Assembly (NCBI GenBank): GCA_964620675.1
Contig: CAZUJU010000027.1
Location: forward strand, 1 to 42,722
DNA length: 42,722 bases
From: CAYSFW01 sp964620675
GTDB lineage: Bacteria > Pseudomonadota > Gammaproteobacteria > UWMA-0217
Reading direction: 5' to 3'
A program made the translations under genes and the position numbers. Below the pieces are notes generated by a model, which did no database searches, was not told where the DNA came from, and worked only from the letters and a program-made list of their open reading frames with translations. Shown here one piece after another: positions 31,318 to 41,234 of this stretch; the first letter of the stretch is position 1, and the number at the start of each line of letters is the position of its first letter.

Positions 31318-32621
31318 GTTCGCTGCGCCGCCGCCTGCTCGGGGTGGGCGGCACGTTGCTGCTGCTGTTTACCGGACTGACTGGGCTGGCGCTGGAATGG
31401 GCCTTAACCCGCTACACCCAGCAAGCCGAACACGAGCGTCTGCAAGGCCTGGTGTATACCCTCCTTGGGGCGATGGACGTCGCCAACGATGGCACCCCCC
31501 GCATCCGTGCCGAAGCCATTCAGGAACCCCGCTTCGGACAGCTCGATTCCGGCCTCAGTGCCGCAATCTACAACGCAAAAGGGGAGCCGGTCTGGCGTTC
31601 GTTTTCGCGGCTTGATCACGCGCTGACCACCGAGACCCCCGAGGTCAACGAATGGCGCTTTAACATCGGCACATCGTTCCGATTGAGCTACGGCATCGAG
31701 TGGCTGGCAAGCCGCAAGCGCCAATACCGCTTCACAGTAAGCGTTGAGGAATCCGCCAGCCCATTGCAGACCCAGCGCGTGCAATTTACCCGCCAGCTCT
31801 GGACCTGGCTCGGCCTCAGCACGCTGTTACTGTTACTAACCCTGCTCGCGCTGATGCGCTGGGCGATACGCCCCTTGAGCGCACTGACGTCGGAACTCGA
31901 CGAGATCCGCGCCGGCGCCAAACAACAGATCTCGACCCGGGTACCGGCCGAAATTCTGCCGTTGACGCAGAGTTTGAACACCTTGCTTGCGCACCAGCAA
32001 CAGCAACAATCGCGCTTTCGCGATGCGCTTGCCGACCTCGCCCACAGCCTGAAAACGCCGCTGACGGTGCTGCAAGGGGCGCTGCGCGGGCGCCCCAATC
32101 CGCAGATCGCCGAGCAGATCGAGCGCATGCAACAGATCATCGGCTACCAGTTGCAGCGCGCCGCGACCATGGGGGGCAAGGCCTTGCAGACGCCACGTGC
32201 GGTGCGCCCGGTGGTAGAACGCTTGATCGCAGCCTTGTCCAAGGTCTACCGCGACAAGGCGATCACCTTCGAGATCGACCTCGACCCCAGCTTCACGCTC
32301 GCGTTTGAAGAGGGCGATTTGATGGAACTGCTCGGCAATCTGCTCGACAACGCCGCCAAATACGGGCGCACCCGGGTCGCAATCGGGGCGGATCCCAACC
32401 ACCCCGAAGCACTTTGCATCGACGACGATGGCCCCGGATTTCCGCCCGACGCCCAGCGCCTCTTGGATCGCGGCGCCCGCGCCGATCTGCGTCAGCCCGG
32501 CCAGGGAATCGGCCTCGCCGTGGCCTACGATATCGTGCGAGCCTACGGCGCGGAACTGCGGCTGACAGCCAATCCGAGTGGCGGCGCCCGGGTGGTCGTG
32601 GTGCCGCGGGCGCCGGCATGA
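31314..32621 (+). CDS. PhoQ-like sensor histidine kinase
   Basis: This 435-residue membrane kinase has two transmembrane helices (about 9-29 and 163-183) enclosing a sensor domain of about 130 residues. A short linker and the phospho-acceptor H244 in D-L-A-H-S-L-K-T-P-L follow, a motif typical of PhoQ. The ATP-binding domain shows N-L-L-D-N-A-A-K, D-D-D-G-P-G-F and Q-G-I-G-L-A-V. It is translated from an ATG overlapping the regulator stop, making the cognate pair certain on context. The PepSY protein encoded first in the operon is a plausible periplasmic partner. The acidic patch of enteric PhoQ is not evident in the sensor. Confidence 0.93.
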   Translation: MSSLRRRLLGVGGTLLLLFTGLTGLALEWALTRYTQQAEHERLQGLVYTLLGAMDVANDGTPRIRAEAIQEPRFGQLDSGLSAAIYNAKGEPVWRSFSRLDHALTTETPEVNEWRFNIGTSFRLSYGIEWLASRKRQYRFTVSVEESASPLQTQRVQFTRQLWTWLGLSTLLLLLTLLALMRWAIRPLSALTSELDEIRAGAKQQISTRVPAEILPLTQSLNTLLAHQQQQQSRFRDALADLAHSLKTPLTVLQGALRGRPNPQIAEQIERMQQIIGYQLQRAATMGGKALQTPRAVRPVVERLIAALSKVYRDKAITFEIDLDPSFTLAFEEGDLMELLGNLLDNAAKYGRTRVAIGADPNHPEALCIDDDGPGFPPDAQRLLDRGARADLRQPGQGIGLAVAYDIVRAYGAELRLTANPSGGARVVVVPRAPA

Positions 32622-32705
32622 TCGACTGCGTTTTACCGTGAAAGAACCCGATTCCGAGGGCTGCCGCTCCAGATTGGCCAGGCGGGCGCGTCGGCCGCAG
32701 GCAGG

Positions 32706-32740
32706 CTGGGTTTACCGGGTCTCCCACCTACCCGACCCAG
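32706..32740. terminator. Possible terminator hairpin between convergent genes
   Basis: CTGGGT (32706-32711) pairs with ACCCAG (32735-32740), and CGGGT pairs with ACCCG inside, leaving a 4-nt bulge and a 9-nt loop. It lies between the converging PhoQ-like and acetyltransferase genes. No T-tract follows, so the call is weak. Confidence 0.25.
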
Positions 32741-32778
32741 AACGGCTTGCATCCTCCAGAGCGGTATTCTCCCCAAAG

Positions 32779-35460
32779 TTAGCCAAGCCGGCGCGAAACC
32801 CGCACCACGTCGCGGTCGTCCGGGTGCGGCGAATGTGCAAACCCGAGGCGCTCCGATAACCGCAGCATGCCGCGATTGCGCGCCAGCACCTCGCCATCGA
32901 GCACTCGCAGGCCCCGTCCCCGCGCGGTTTTCATCAACACCTCCATCAACCGGGCGCCGATCCCGCGCCCCTGCCACACATCGGCCACCACGATGGCAAA
33001 CTCGGCGCTCTCGCCGTCGGGCTGGATGAAATAGCGCGCGACACCGAGCATCTGCGACCGATGTTCCACCTCGGTCAACGCGACGAACGCCATCTCGCGA
33101 TCGTAGTCGATCTGGGTGAACCGCACCAGCATGTCCGGCGTCAACTCGGTCAAGGCCTGCATGAAGCGCATGAAGCGCGATTCGTCCGACAGCTCACGCA
33201 CGAAGCCCTGCTCCATCGGTGCGTCCTCGGGGCGGATCGGCCGGATCAGCACCTCGACACCGTCGCCGAGCATCAAGGTCTGCGTCAGATGCGACGGATA
33301 GGGGTGAATTGCCATATGGGCATAGGGTTCGAGCCCATGCGGCGGCGACCGCACTTCGATATGGGCGTCGACCGCGAGCATCCCGCGCTCGTCGGCGAGG
33401 AGCGGATTAATATCGAGCGCCTCGATTTCCGGCAGCTCGCAGGCCATTTCCGAAACCCGCAGCAACACCTGTTCCAGCTGCTGCAACGGCACCGGCGGCA
33501 GATTGCGGAAACCACCGAGCAAGCGCGACACCCGGGTACGCCGGATCAGGCGCTCCGCCAGCACGCTGTTCAACGGCGGCAACGCGAGCGCGCGATCCTG
33601 CAAGACCTCGACGGTCAGGCCACCGGCACCAAAGGCGATCACCGGGCCGAACACCGGGTCGCGGGTCACACCAACGAACAGTTCGCGCAGATTGAGCCCG
33701 GTGTGCATGTGCTCGACCGTCACCCCTTCGATCTGCAGATCCGGGCGCGCGGCGTGGACCCGATCCAGCAACTCCTGAGTCTGCTGCATCACGGTCTGGG
33801 CGCTGCTGACGTTGAGCCGCACCCCGCCAACGTCGGTCTTGTGTGCCAGACGCGGCGCGCAGATCTTGAGCGCGACCGGAAAACCAAGCGTCTCGGCGGC
33901 CAGCATCGCCTCGTTCGGGCTGCGTGCGAGGATGGTCGGATTGGTCGGAATTCGAAACGCCGCCAGAATGGCCTTCGACTCGCGGGTGGTCAGTTGATTG
34001 CGGCCGGTCACCCGCGCCGCGTCGATGATCAGGCGCGCACCGGTCACGTCGGCCGGCTCATCGAGGTTCAACGATCCCGGCGTCTGCATCAGCATGGCCT
34101 GGTTGCGCCGATGCTGAACGACGTATCCCAGCGCTTCGACCGCCGCCTCGGGCGCTTTGAAGTGCGGCATCCCGGCGGCATCGAACCGCGCCCGCGCCCC
34201 TTCGACGAGGCGATCGCCCATCCAGCACGCGAGCAGATATTTGTCGCTCTCCAACGCGGCGTCGATCACCGCTTGCGCGCATTTGTCGGGGTCCGTCATC
34301 GCCTGCGGCGTCAGCATCACCAATACGGTGTCAACGCCGGGGTCGGTCAAGGCGATGCGCAAGGTCTCGCGGTAACGCTCGGGGGTCGCGTCGCCCAGCA
34401 GATCGACCGGATTGCCATGCGACCAGTGCGCCGGCAGCAGCGCATCAAGCGCCTTCAGGCTGGCCTCGCTCAAGCCGGCGAGCGGCACCCCCTTTTCCTC
34501 CGCGCGATCGACCGCCATCACGCCCGGACCGCCGCCATTGGTGACGATCAGCAAGCGTTCGCCATGCGGCCGCGGCGCCCGCGCCAGGGTCTGCGCCGAG
34601 GCAAACAACTGCGATACGGTGGTCACCCGAACCACCCCGGCACGCTCCAGCGCGGCGGTGAAGACATCGTCGTTGGCGATCAGCACCCCGGTGTGGGAAT
34701 GCGCGGCAAGCAACCCGCGTTCGTGGCGCGCGGCTTTGAGCACCGTCACCGGCTTCAGCCGCGCCGCCGCGCGCAAACCGCTCAGAAAGTGGCGCGGATC
34801 GCGCACCCCTTCGATATAGATCAGGATGCCGCGGGTCTGACTGTCGAGCGCGAGGTAGTCCAGCACGTCGCCGAAATCGACATCGGCAACGTCGCCGAGC
34901 GACACCACCGACGAAAAGCCGATCCCGCCCGCCTCCGCCCAATCCAGCACCGCGGTGCAGATCGCCCCCGATTGCGATACCAGCGCAAGGCTGCCCGGCG
35001 CGACCTGATTACGGCTGAAAGTGGCATTAAGACCCAGCTTCGGCCGCATCACGCCGAGACAGTTGGGTCCGACCAGACGCATCCCGAAACGGCGCGCCTC
35101 TTCGACCACCGTCGTTTGCAGCCGTTTCCCCTTGGCGCCGGCCTCACCGAAACCGGCCGACAGCACCACCACGACCTTGACCCCATGGTTGCCGCATTGC
35201 CGGATGATGTCCGGCACACTTGCCGCGGGCGTCGTCACCAGGGCCAACTCGACCCGACCATGCAACGCTTCGAGATTGGGATAACAGCGCTGCCCACGGA
35301 CTCGCCGGTGCTTGGGGTTGATCGGAAACAACTCGCCGCTGTACTTGGCGCCGAGCAGGTTGGCAAACACCGTCGTACCCACCGACCCGGCGCGCTCGCT
35401 GGCGCCAAACACGGCTACGCTGCGCGGGTTGAAAAGGGTGTGTAAACTGTGAGAACCCAT
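32779..35460 (-). CDS. Pat-type protein lysine acetyltransferase (acyl-CoA synthetase-like plus GNAT)
   Basis: This is an 893-residue multidomain protein. It contains an NDP-forming acyl-CoA synthetase region (CoA-binding domain about 8-135, succinyl-CoA-ligase-like domains to about 450, ATP-grasp about 470-700) followed by a GNAT acetyltransferase domain at about 735-893 (acetyl-CoA loop W-Q-G-R-G-I-G-A-R). This arrangement is that of Pat/YfiQ, which acetylates lysines of acetyl-CoA synthetase and other enzymes. S-H-T-G lies at 255-258, the place of the synthetase active-site His. ATG 35460 has GGAG eight bases upstream; the frame to 35562 is unlikely. It is divergent, by 72 nt, to a deacetylase-family gene. 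Confidence 0.93.
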   Translation of the reverse strand: MGSHSLHTLFNPRSVAVFGASERAGSVGTTVFANLLGAKYSGELFPINPKHRRVRGQRCYPNLEALHGRVELALVTTPAASVPDIIRQCGNHGVKVVVVLSAGFGEAGAKGKRLQTTVVEEARRFGMRLVGPNCLGVMRPKLGLNATFSRNQVAPGSLALVSQSGAICTAVLDWAEAGGIGFSSVVSLGDVADVDFGDVLDYLALDSQTRGILIYIEGVRDPRHFLSGLRAAARLKPVTVLKAARHERGLLAAHSHTGVLIANDDVFTAALERAGVVRVTTVSQLFASAQTLARAPRPHGERLLIVTNGGGPGVMAVDRAEEKGVPLAGLSEASLKALDALLPAHWSHGNPVDLLGDATPERYRETLRIALTDPGVDTVLVMLTPQAMTDPDKCAQAVIDAALESDKYLLACWMGDRLVEGARARFDAAGMPHFKAPEAAVEALGYVVQHRRNQAMLMQTPGSLNLDEPADVTGARLIIDAARVTGRNQLTTRESKAILAAFRIPTNPTILARSPNEAMLAAETLGFPVALKICAPRLAHKTDVGGVRLNVSSAQTVMQQTQELLDRVHAARPDLQIEGVTVEHMHTGLNLRELFVGVTRDPVFGPVIAFGAGGLTVEVLQDRALALPPLNSVLAERLIRRTRVSRLLGGFRNLPPVPLQQLEQVLLRVSEMACELPEIEALDINPLLADERGMLAVDAHIEVRSPPHGLEPYAHMAIHPYPSHLTQTLMLGDGVEVLIRPIRPEDAPMEQGFVRELSDESRFMRFMQALTELTPDMLVRFTQIDYDREMAFVALTEVEHRSQMLGVARYFIQPDGESAEFAIVVADVWQGRGIGARLMEVLMKTARGRGLRVLDGEVLARNRGMLRLSERLGFAHSPHPDDRDVVRVSRRLG

Positions 35461-35532
35461 GCCGAATCTCCCGCCGAAAGGCTTAACGATGCCGGATATG
35501 GTGCGATGCAATATTAACCTTAGAACGGCTGC

Positions 35533-36462
35533 ATGCGCATGACCACGACTATTCTGACTCATCCCGACTGCCTGCTACATAACAATGGCCCCCATCATCC
35601 CGAATGTCGCGAGCGCTTGACCGTATTGTTCGATCACCTGGTCGCGCAACAACTCGATCCCTGGTTCCAACACCTCGACGCGCCTTTGGCGACTCGCGAC
35701 GATCTGCTGCTCGCGCACAGCCCGGAATACATCGACATGATCCATGCGATGGCGCCCGAGGAAGGCCTGACCTGGATCGCCGGCGACACCGCGATGAATC
35801 CCCATTCGCTCACGGCCAGCCTGCGGTCGGCTGGCGCCGCATTGCAAGCGGTGGAACTGGTGATAACCGGAAAATCGCGCAACGCCTTCTGCGCCATTCG
35901 TCCACCCGGGCACCACGCCGGGCCGGATAGCGGCTGTGGCTTCTGTATTTTCAATAACGTCGCAATCGCGGCCAAGGCCGCGCTGGAGCGTCACGGTCTG
36001 CGGCGAGTCGCCGTGATCGACTTCGATGTACACCACGGCGACGGCACCGAGGACATCGTCCACGACGATCCGCGGATCCTGTTCTGTTCCAGCTTTCAGT
36101 ATCCGTACTATCCCAACCGCGGCGCGGACACGGTGAGCGATCACATCGTCAATGTGCCACTCCCCGGCGGCACCACCGGCGCCACCTGGCGACCCGCGGT
36201 CAGCGCGGCCTGGTTCGATCGTCTCGACGCGTTCGCCCCGGAATTGATCTTGATCTCGGCCGGATTCGACGGCCACCGCGAGGACGACATGGCGCATTTC
36301 GGCCTCGACGAGTCCGACTACGCCTGGCTGACGCAAGCGTTGCTCGACATCGCCGAGCGCCACGCCCACGGCCGGATCGTGTCGGTACTGGAGGGGGGTT
36401 ACAACCCACAGGCCCAGGCGCGCAGCGTGGCTGCGCATTTGCGGGTATTGTCCGGGTTATAG
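35533..36462 (+). CDS. Histone deacetylase family protein (class II-like)
   Basis: This is a 309-residue zinc hydrolase of the arginase/deacetylase superfamily. The active site is complete: H127-H128 (P-P-G-H-H-A), zinc ligands D165 and H167 (D-F-D-V-H-H-G-D-G-T) and D246 (A-G-F-D-G-H), and Tyr290 (E-G-G-Y). Bacterial members remove acetyl groups from acetyl-lysine or acetylated polyamines. It is transcribed away from the Pat-type acetyltransferase, 72 nt off, suggesting opposed activities under shared control; acetylpolyamine amidohydrolase is the alternative. The start is ATG 35533 or ATG 35539; no strong ribosome site separates them. Confidence 0.95.
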   Translation: MRMTTTILTHPDCLLHNNGPHHPECRERLTVLFDHLVAQQLDPWFQHLDAPLATRDDLLLAHSPEYIDMIHAMAPEEGLTWIAGDTAMNPHSLTASLRSAGAALQAVELVITGKSRNAFCAIRPPGHHAGPDSGCGFCIFNNVAIAAKAALERHGLRRVAVIDFDVHHGDGTEDIVHDDPRILFCSSFQYPYYPNRGADTVSDHIVNVPLPGGTTGATWRPAVSAAWFDRLDAFAPELILISAGFDGHREDDMAHFGLDESDYAWLTQALLDIAERHAHGRIVSVLEGGYNPQAQARSVAAHLRVLSGL

Positions 36463-36505
36463 CGCCGGGCGACGGTGCTGCGCCTGCGACCCGGCGCGGC
36501 GCGTG

Positions 36506-37981
36506 TCAGATCCGGTCGCTGGCTTCCAGCAACAAGTGGTAACGCAGGGTGGTCGCGGGATCCAATTGTTCCCAGCGAAACCGCCAATGCCAGTTGTCAG
36601 TTGCAGTCGCCGGGGTGTTCATGCGGTTGCCGGCGCCAAGCGCGAGGATGTCCTGCATGGTTAGAACCGTGAGTCCGGCATCGGAGCCAAGCAAGGTTTC
36701 GATCATCGCATCGAGCGCCGAGTCTTCCGGCCCGATCCCCAGCACGGAACGAATGTAGCCCTGGGCATCCGCCGGTAGCGCGTCGAACCAGGCGAGAACG
36801 GTATCGTTGTCGTGGGTTCCGGCATACGCAACGGATTCAATCGGATAGAACTCGGGCAGATGCGGATTGTCGCTGCTGCCGTCGAAGGCGAATTGCAAAA
36901 CTTTCATTCCCGGGATGTGATATTTCTCGCGCAGTTGATGCACCTCGGCGGTGATATAGCCGAGATCTTCGGCGACCAGCGGCAGACCGCCGAGTTTCGC
37001 CCGCAACCGTTCGAGCAGCGCGTCGCCCGGGGCCTCGACCCAAACCCCGGCCGCGGCGGTCTCAGCCCCGGCGGGAATCCGCCAGTAGGCCTGCAACGCG
37101 CGAAAATGGTCGATACGCAGCAGATCGAACAACGCCATCTGGCGCTTGACGCGACCGACCCACCAGGAAAATTCGCTCGCCTCCATCGCGTCCCATTGAT
37201 AGACGGGGTTGCCCCACAGTTGACCGGTCGCGGAAAAGAGATCAGGTGGAACGCCCGCGATCGCGGTCGGATGGCCCTCCGCGTCGACGGTAAACAGCTC
37301 GCGATTGGCCCATACATCGGCACTGTCATGCGAAACGTAGAGCGGCATATCACCAAACAGGCTGATCTTGCGCGCATTGGCGTAACGCTTGAGCGCCTGC
37401 CATTGGCGTTCGAACAAGTATTGTTCGATGACGATCGCGCGATAGTAGTCGGTGTAGCGATTCAAGACCTCGCGCACCGGCTTGCGGTCCCGCTGCCTGA
37501 GTTCGAGTGGCCATTCCCACCACGGCCGTTGTTGCTGGTCGAACCGCAGGGTCATGAACTGCGCGTAGTCCTGCAGCCAGTCCTGGTTGCGCTGAAGAAA
37601 CTCGCCGGCATCGGGCAAGGCCTGAAACGAGTGGCGCTTGCCGGTCGCCTCCAGGGCTGCGACGAGCGCATCGCGTCGGTATTCGGATTGCCCCCGGAAC
37701 AGCTCGACCAGCCAGCTGTCCTTGAGTCCCGAATCTTCGTTCAAAGCCGTAAGCGTGATCAGGTCGGGATTGCCGGCAAACACCGACAGGCTCAGATACG
37801 GCGACCGATCACCGTGGGTGGGACCGAGCGGCAAGACCTGCCAGATGGAGAATCCGGCTTCCTGCATCCAGTCAACGAAGCGGCGGGCGTGATGATCGAA
37901 TCGACCCCAGTCGCCCTCCCCGGGCAACGAAGTGACGTGGAGCAAGACGCCGGCGCGGCGTTGTTCGAAAAAACTATACAC
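36506..37981 (-). CDS. malQ: 4-alpha-glucanotransferase
   Basis: This 491-residue GH77 enzyme transfers maltosyl or longer glucan chains between acceptors in the cytoplasm. It begins R-R-A-G-V-L-L-H-V-T-S-L-P-G, the typical MalQ N-terminus. It keeps the catalytic Asp in L-R-I-D-H-F-R, the Glu in V-A-E-D-L-G and the stabilising Asp in T-H-D-N-D. I prefer GTG 37981 with AGGGA eight bases upstream; ATG 38053 would add 24 residues with no site. It ends the minus-strand series glgC, GH57, malQ, and probably reshapes glucans during glycogen turnover. Confidence 0.94.
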   Translation of the reverse strand: MYSFFEQRRAGVLLHVTSLPGEGDWGRFDHHARRFVDWMQEAGFSIWQVLPLGPTHGDRSPYLSLSVFAGNPDLITLTALNEDSGLKDSWLVELFRGQSEYRRDALVAALEATGKRHSFQALPDAGEFLQRNQDWLQDYAQFMTLRFDQQQRPWWEWPLELRQRDRKPVREVLNRYTDYYRAIVIEQYLFERQWQALKRYANARKISLFGDMPLYVSHDSADVWANRELFTVDAEGHPTAIAGVPPDLFSATGQLWGNPVYQWDAMEASEFSWWVGRVKRQMALFDLLRIDHFRALQAYWRIPAGAETAAAGVWVEAPGDALLERLRAKLGGLPLVAEDLGYITAEVHQLREKYHIPGMKVLQFAFDGSSDNPHLPEFYPIESVAYAGTHDNDTVLAWFDALPADAQGYIRSVLGIGPEDSALDAMIETLLGSDAGLTVLTMQDILALGAGNRMNTPATATDNWHWRFRWEQLDPATTLRYHLLLEASDRI

Positions 37982-38101
37982 TCCGATGTTCCCTGAAAGT
38001 TCTTCGGGCTTGAATTGACTCGACTGTAACCCGTGGGCTGATGGCCAAGACATGCGCTTAATTGGGTACCGACATGCGATCTTGCCGGCACCTTGGTTTG
38101 A

Positions 38102-39844
38102 CTACTCGCTGCCGCGGCGCATCACGCCACCGGCCTCGGTCGTCGCGGCGTGGCTGCCGACGCTGAGCGGCAGGTCGAGTGCCTCCGGCGCGGGCTGCCC
38201 GATCAGCCGATACAGGTTGCGCAGATTTTTCCGGTAAAGCTGATCGAAATCTCTGACCGACTGCGCCGGATTGTAATCACCAAACCACCAGAACCAGTCC
38301 GATCCTTCGCAAACCGCGAGTTGTTCGAGGAGTTCGCGGTCTTCGCGCGCGGCGGGATTCAGCGCCCAGTGGGCATCGAGCGCACGCTTGGCGTCGCAGA
38401 GTAAATCCCAGGCGCGGTTCTTGAATGGATCACCCATCCAGGTCGCGAAGTTGCCGTAGACCCAGCTCCCGGCCACCAGTCCCGGCAGCACGCGCACCAC
38501 CGGTTTGCGCGCCCGCAGCGCATCAAACGTGGTTAGGTTGATCAGGGAGTCTGCGCTCAGGCGGCGGTACAAAGCGTCGAGAAAATAGTACCCATTCGCC
38601 GGATAGTATTCCCACGCGTTTTCGCCATCGAGGATGATCGACACCGTGCGTCGATCCGGCTCGGTGCATACCGCGCGGATGTTGTGAATGTGGTTGATCA
38701 AGTCACCGACCGCATCCTCGGCGTGCCAGTTCGAGTAGGTGAATCCGATCAGATCCGACAATCCGTCGTCGCGAAAAAACAACAGCGCGTCGCTGGCGTC
38801 AAGCTGATACGCCACATGATGGCAGGGGTCGAGCGTGCCATGCGGCGTCTGGTGCGAATAGCGCGCCAGCGAATGGCGCAACACGCTGTCGCCGGTCGCG
38901 AGCCATTTGAATCCATACTCGTCGAGCAACCGTACCACCGGCTCGGACACACCGCCCTCCGAGGGCCAGATTCCGGTGGGCGCGCGCCCAAAACAACGCG
39001 CAAAGACCTTGCGGCCTTCATCGAGATGCCAGCGCGCCCGCGCTTCACCATCGGGATAAGCGGCGTTTTCCGGCAGCGCCGCATCCGGTAAGGCCTCGCG
39101 CAGGCTCTGAAAATCGAGCAGCAGCGGCAGCATCGGATGCGCATAAGGCGACATTGCCAGCTCCACCTGGCCGGCCTCCGCCAGCGCTCGATAACGCGGC
39201 ACCACCGAGGCCAGTTGGCGTCCGATCACCAGCAGTAATTCGCGCCGGTCGGCGGCGGTGAAATGGCCGCCCTGCCGCGTCAGGCGCGCGATGACGGGAT
39301 CGCTCAGGCGCACCGTTTCGCCCATCCAGGCGAGGTGATACCAGACCACCAGATCAATGAAAAACTGGGTGTGAAGGTACTCGACCTGGCCGGACCTGGA
39401 AAACTGGCGCGCCAATGCGACCAGCGCTTCGAATGCTGGGAAACGCGCGATCAGGCGTTGCTCATTGGCCTTGGTGCATGCCTCCAGCAGTCGCAACCGC
39501 GCGGCGGTATCGATAGCAAATGCCGCATCCGAGACCACGGCATTGAGCAGAAAGTCGCGTAGAGGTGCGCCGTGGGCGAGGTTACCATCGATCTGGCGGG
39601 CGTAATCCTCAAGCTGTTCGAGCAGGATCGGGGCGAAGTTGACCACCGCGCGCGCGCCGGGATGATTCTCCAGGTGCGCCGCCATGTCGACATAGTCCTT
39701 GGTGGCGTGGAGATAAGTCCACGGCAACTGGTACTCGCGTTGTGTAAGGTCGCGATACTCGGGCTGATGCATGTGCCACATCAGCACGACGTTGATCCGC
39801 GGCTGCGCCGCGATTGGTTCCGCTATTGTTACCTCAGAGGACAC
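38102..39844 (-). CDS. Glycoside hydrolase family 57 protein
   Basis: This 580-residue cytoplasmic alpha-glucan enzyme (no signal peptide) belongs to GH57. W-H-M-H-Q-P-E-Y is near the N-terminus, G-I-W-P-S-E-G-G holds the catalytic Glu nucleophile, and D-G-E-N-A-W-E-Y-Y the catalytic Asp. The G-I-W-P-S-E-G form is that of amylopullulanase/alpha-amylase-like members, so hydrolysis or transfer of alpha-1,4 links is likelier than branching. GTG 39844 is chosen, with AGGAG seven bases upstream, inside glgC; a TTG at 39862 is the alternative. It overlaps glgC by 11 nt and precedes malQ. Exact specificity is open. Confidence 0.93.
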   Translation of the reverse strand: MSSEVTIAEPIAAQPRINVVLMWHMHQPEYRDLTQREYQLPWTYLHATKDYVDMAAHLENHPGARAVVNFAPILLEQLEDYARQIDGNLAHGAPLRDFLLNAVVSDAAFAIDTAARLRLLEACTKANEQRLIARFPAFEALVALARQFSRSGQVEYLHTQFFIDLVVWYHLAWMGETVRLSDPVIARLTRQGGHFTAADRRELLLVIGRQLASVVPRYRALAEAGQVELAMSPYAHPMLPLLLDFQSLREALPDAALPENAAYPDGEARARWHLDEGRKVFARCFGRAPTGIWPSEGGVSEPVVRLLDEYGFKWLATGDSVLRHSLARYSHQTPHGTLDPCHHVAYQLDASDALLFFRDDGLSDLIGFTYSNWHAEDAVGDLINHIHNIRAVCTEPDRRTVSIILDGENAWEYYPANGYYFLDALYRRLSADSLINLTTFDALRARKPVVRVLPGLVAGSWVYGNFATWMGDPFKNRAWDLLCDAKRALDAHWALNPAAREDRELLEQLAVCEGSDWFWWFGDYNPAQSVRDFDQLYRKNLRNLYRLIGQPAPEALDLPLSVGSHAATTEAGGVMRRGSE

Positions 39845-41102
39845 GATGCAGCTCCTGCCCAAGCATTTCCGGCGTCACCAGGACCACGCCCTTGCCGGTG
39901 ACGTGGAAACGTTTACGGTCATCGGCCAGGTCGACACCGATCTGGGTACCGGCGGGGATACGGCAACCGCGATCGATCACCGCCTTGAGAATCGTGCAGT
40001 TCGGCTCGACCAGCACATCAGGCAGCAACACCGAGCTCTCAACGCGACTGCGCTCCTGCACCCGGACGTTCGAGAACAGCAGCGAATGACGCACAATCGC
40101 GCCGGAAACGATACAACCACCAGAGACCATCGAGTCGATCGCGTGACCGCGGCGGTCCTCGTCATCGAACACGAACTTGGCCGGCGGCGCCTGAGTCTGG
40201 TAGGTCCAGATCGGCCAGTCGCTGTCATAGAGGTTAAGTTCTGGCTCGACCCCGATCAGCTCCAGGTTCGCCTCCCAGAACGAATCCACGGTACCAACGT
40301 CGCGCCAATAGCTCTGCTTGCCGGTGCGCGGATCGATCGACGAATAGGCGTAGGTGCGGTAATTGCGCACCGCATTGGGGATGATGTTCTTGCCGAAATC
40401 ATGCTCGGAGAACGGATCCTGGTGGTCCTTGATGACCTGCTCGTAGAGAAAGTCGGCTGAGAACACATAAAAACCCATCGAAACCAGCGCGGTATCGGCG
40501 CGACCTGGAATCGGCTCGGCATTATCGGGCTTTTCCTTGAAATCGAGAATGCGGAACTCCGGATCGACGCTCATCACGCCGAACGATTTGGCGGCTTCGA
40601 GCGGAACCTCGAAACAACCCACGGTGAGATCGGCCTGCTTCTCGACGTGAGCCGCCAGCATCGGACCGTAGTCCATTTTGTAGATGTGATCACCGGCGAG
40701 CACCAGCACGTACTGAGGCTGATATTGGCGAATGATGTCGAGGTTCTGAAAGATCGCATCGGCGGTGCCGGAGTACCATGCATTCTGGATTCGCTGCTGC
40801 GCCGGCATCAGTTCGATGTACTCGCCAAACTCACCGCGTAAAAAACTCCAGCCATTCTGGATATGCTTGATCAGCGAATGCGCCTTATACTGGGTCAGCA
40901 CTCCGATACGCCGAACGCCAGAGTTGATGCAGTTCGACAACGGGAAGTCGATGATCCGGAACTTGCCGCCAAAATGCACCGCGGGCTTGGCGCGCCACAT
41001 CGTCAGATCCTTAAGGCGCGAACCACGCCCCCCTGCGAGGACCAGCGCGAGCGTTTCCTTGGTGAGACGACTGACGAAACGGGGCGTCGGGTAATGCAAC
41101 AT
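39834..41102 (-). CDS. glgC: Glucose-1-phosphate adenylyltransferase
   Basis: This 422-residue enzyme forms ADP-glucose from ATP and glucose 1-phosphate, the committed step of glycogen synthesis. A nucleotidyltransferase domain (L-A-G-G-R-G-S-R-L near 22-30, S-G-T-A-D-A near 111-116, G-D-H-I-Y-K-M-D-Y, F-K-E-K-P) is followed by a left-handed beta-helix regulatory domain. Length and motifs are normal. It starts at ATG 41102 and is divergent from glgB by 132 nt. The last 11 nt overlap the GH57 gene. Confidence 0.97.
   Translation of the reverse strand: MLHYPTPRFVSRLTKETLALVLAGGRGSRLKDLTMWRAKPAVHFGGKFRIIDFPLSNCINSGVRRIGVLTQYKAHSLIKHIQNGWSFLRGEFGEYIELMPAQQRIQNAWYSGTADAIFQNLDIIRQYQPQYVLVLAGDHIYKMDYGPMLAAHVEKQADLTVGCFEVPLEAAKSFGVMSVDPEFRILDFKEKPDNAEPIPGRADTALVSMGFYVFSADFLYEQVIKDHQDPFSEHDFGKNIIPNAVRNYRTYAYSSIDPRTGKQSYWRDVGTVDSFWEANLELIGVEPELNLYDSDWPIWTYQTQAPPAKFVFDDEDRRGHAIDSMVSGGCIVSGAIVRHSLLFSNVRVQERSRVESSVLLPDVLVEPNCTILKAVIDRGCRIPAGTQIGVDLADDRKRFHVTGKGVVLVTPEMLGQELHRVL
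39852..39856 (-). promoter_or_regulatory. Shine-Dalgarno inside glgC for the GH57 gene
   Basis: AGGAG (reverse complement of 39852-39856) lies 7 nt before GTG 39844, within the last codons of glgC. It selects the GH57 start and implies translational coupling. Confidence 0.7.
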
Positions 41103-41234
41103 ACGTTAAGTTCCTGGAGTAAGGATTCAATATTACAGCGCAGGCGCCATCTTCATCGGATCAAACGACGTGCATTTTGACCCAATTCGATGAAAAAATG
41201 GACCTCGCTGAAACGGGGATAATCCAGCAAGCCT

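Noticed and set aside
33061..35445. A 794-codon open frame on the plus strand
   Set aside because: It is antisense to the Pat-type acetyltransferase, whose sense frame shows all expected domains. Long antisense frames are common in GC-rich genes, and the product is His/Arg-rich with no motif.
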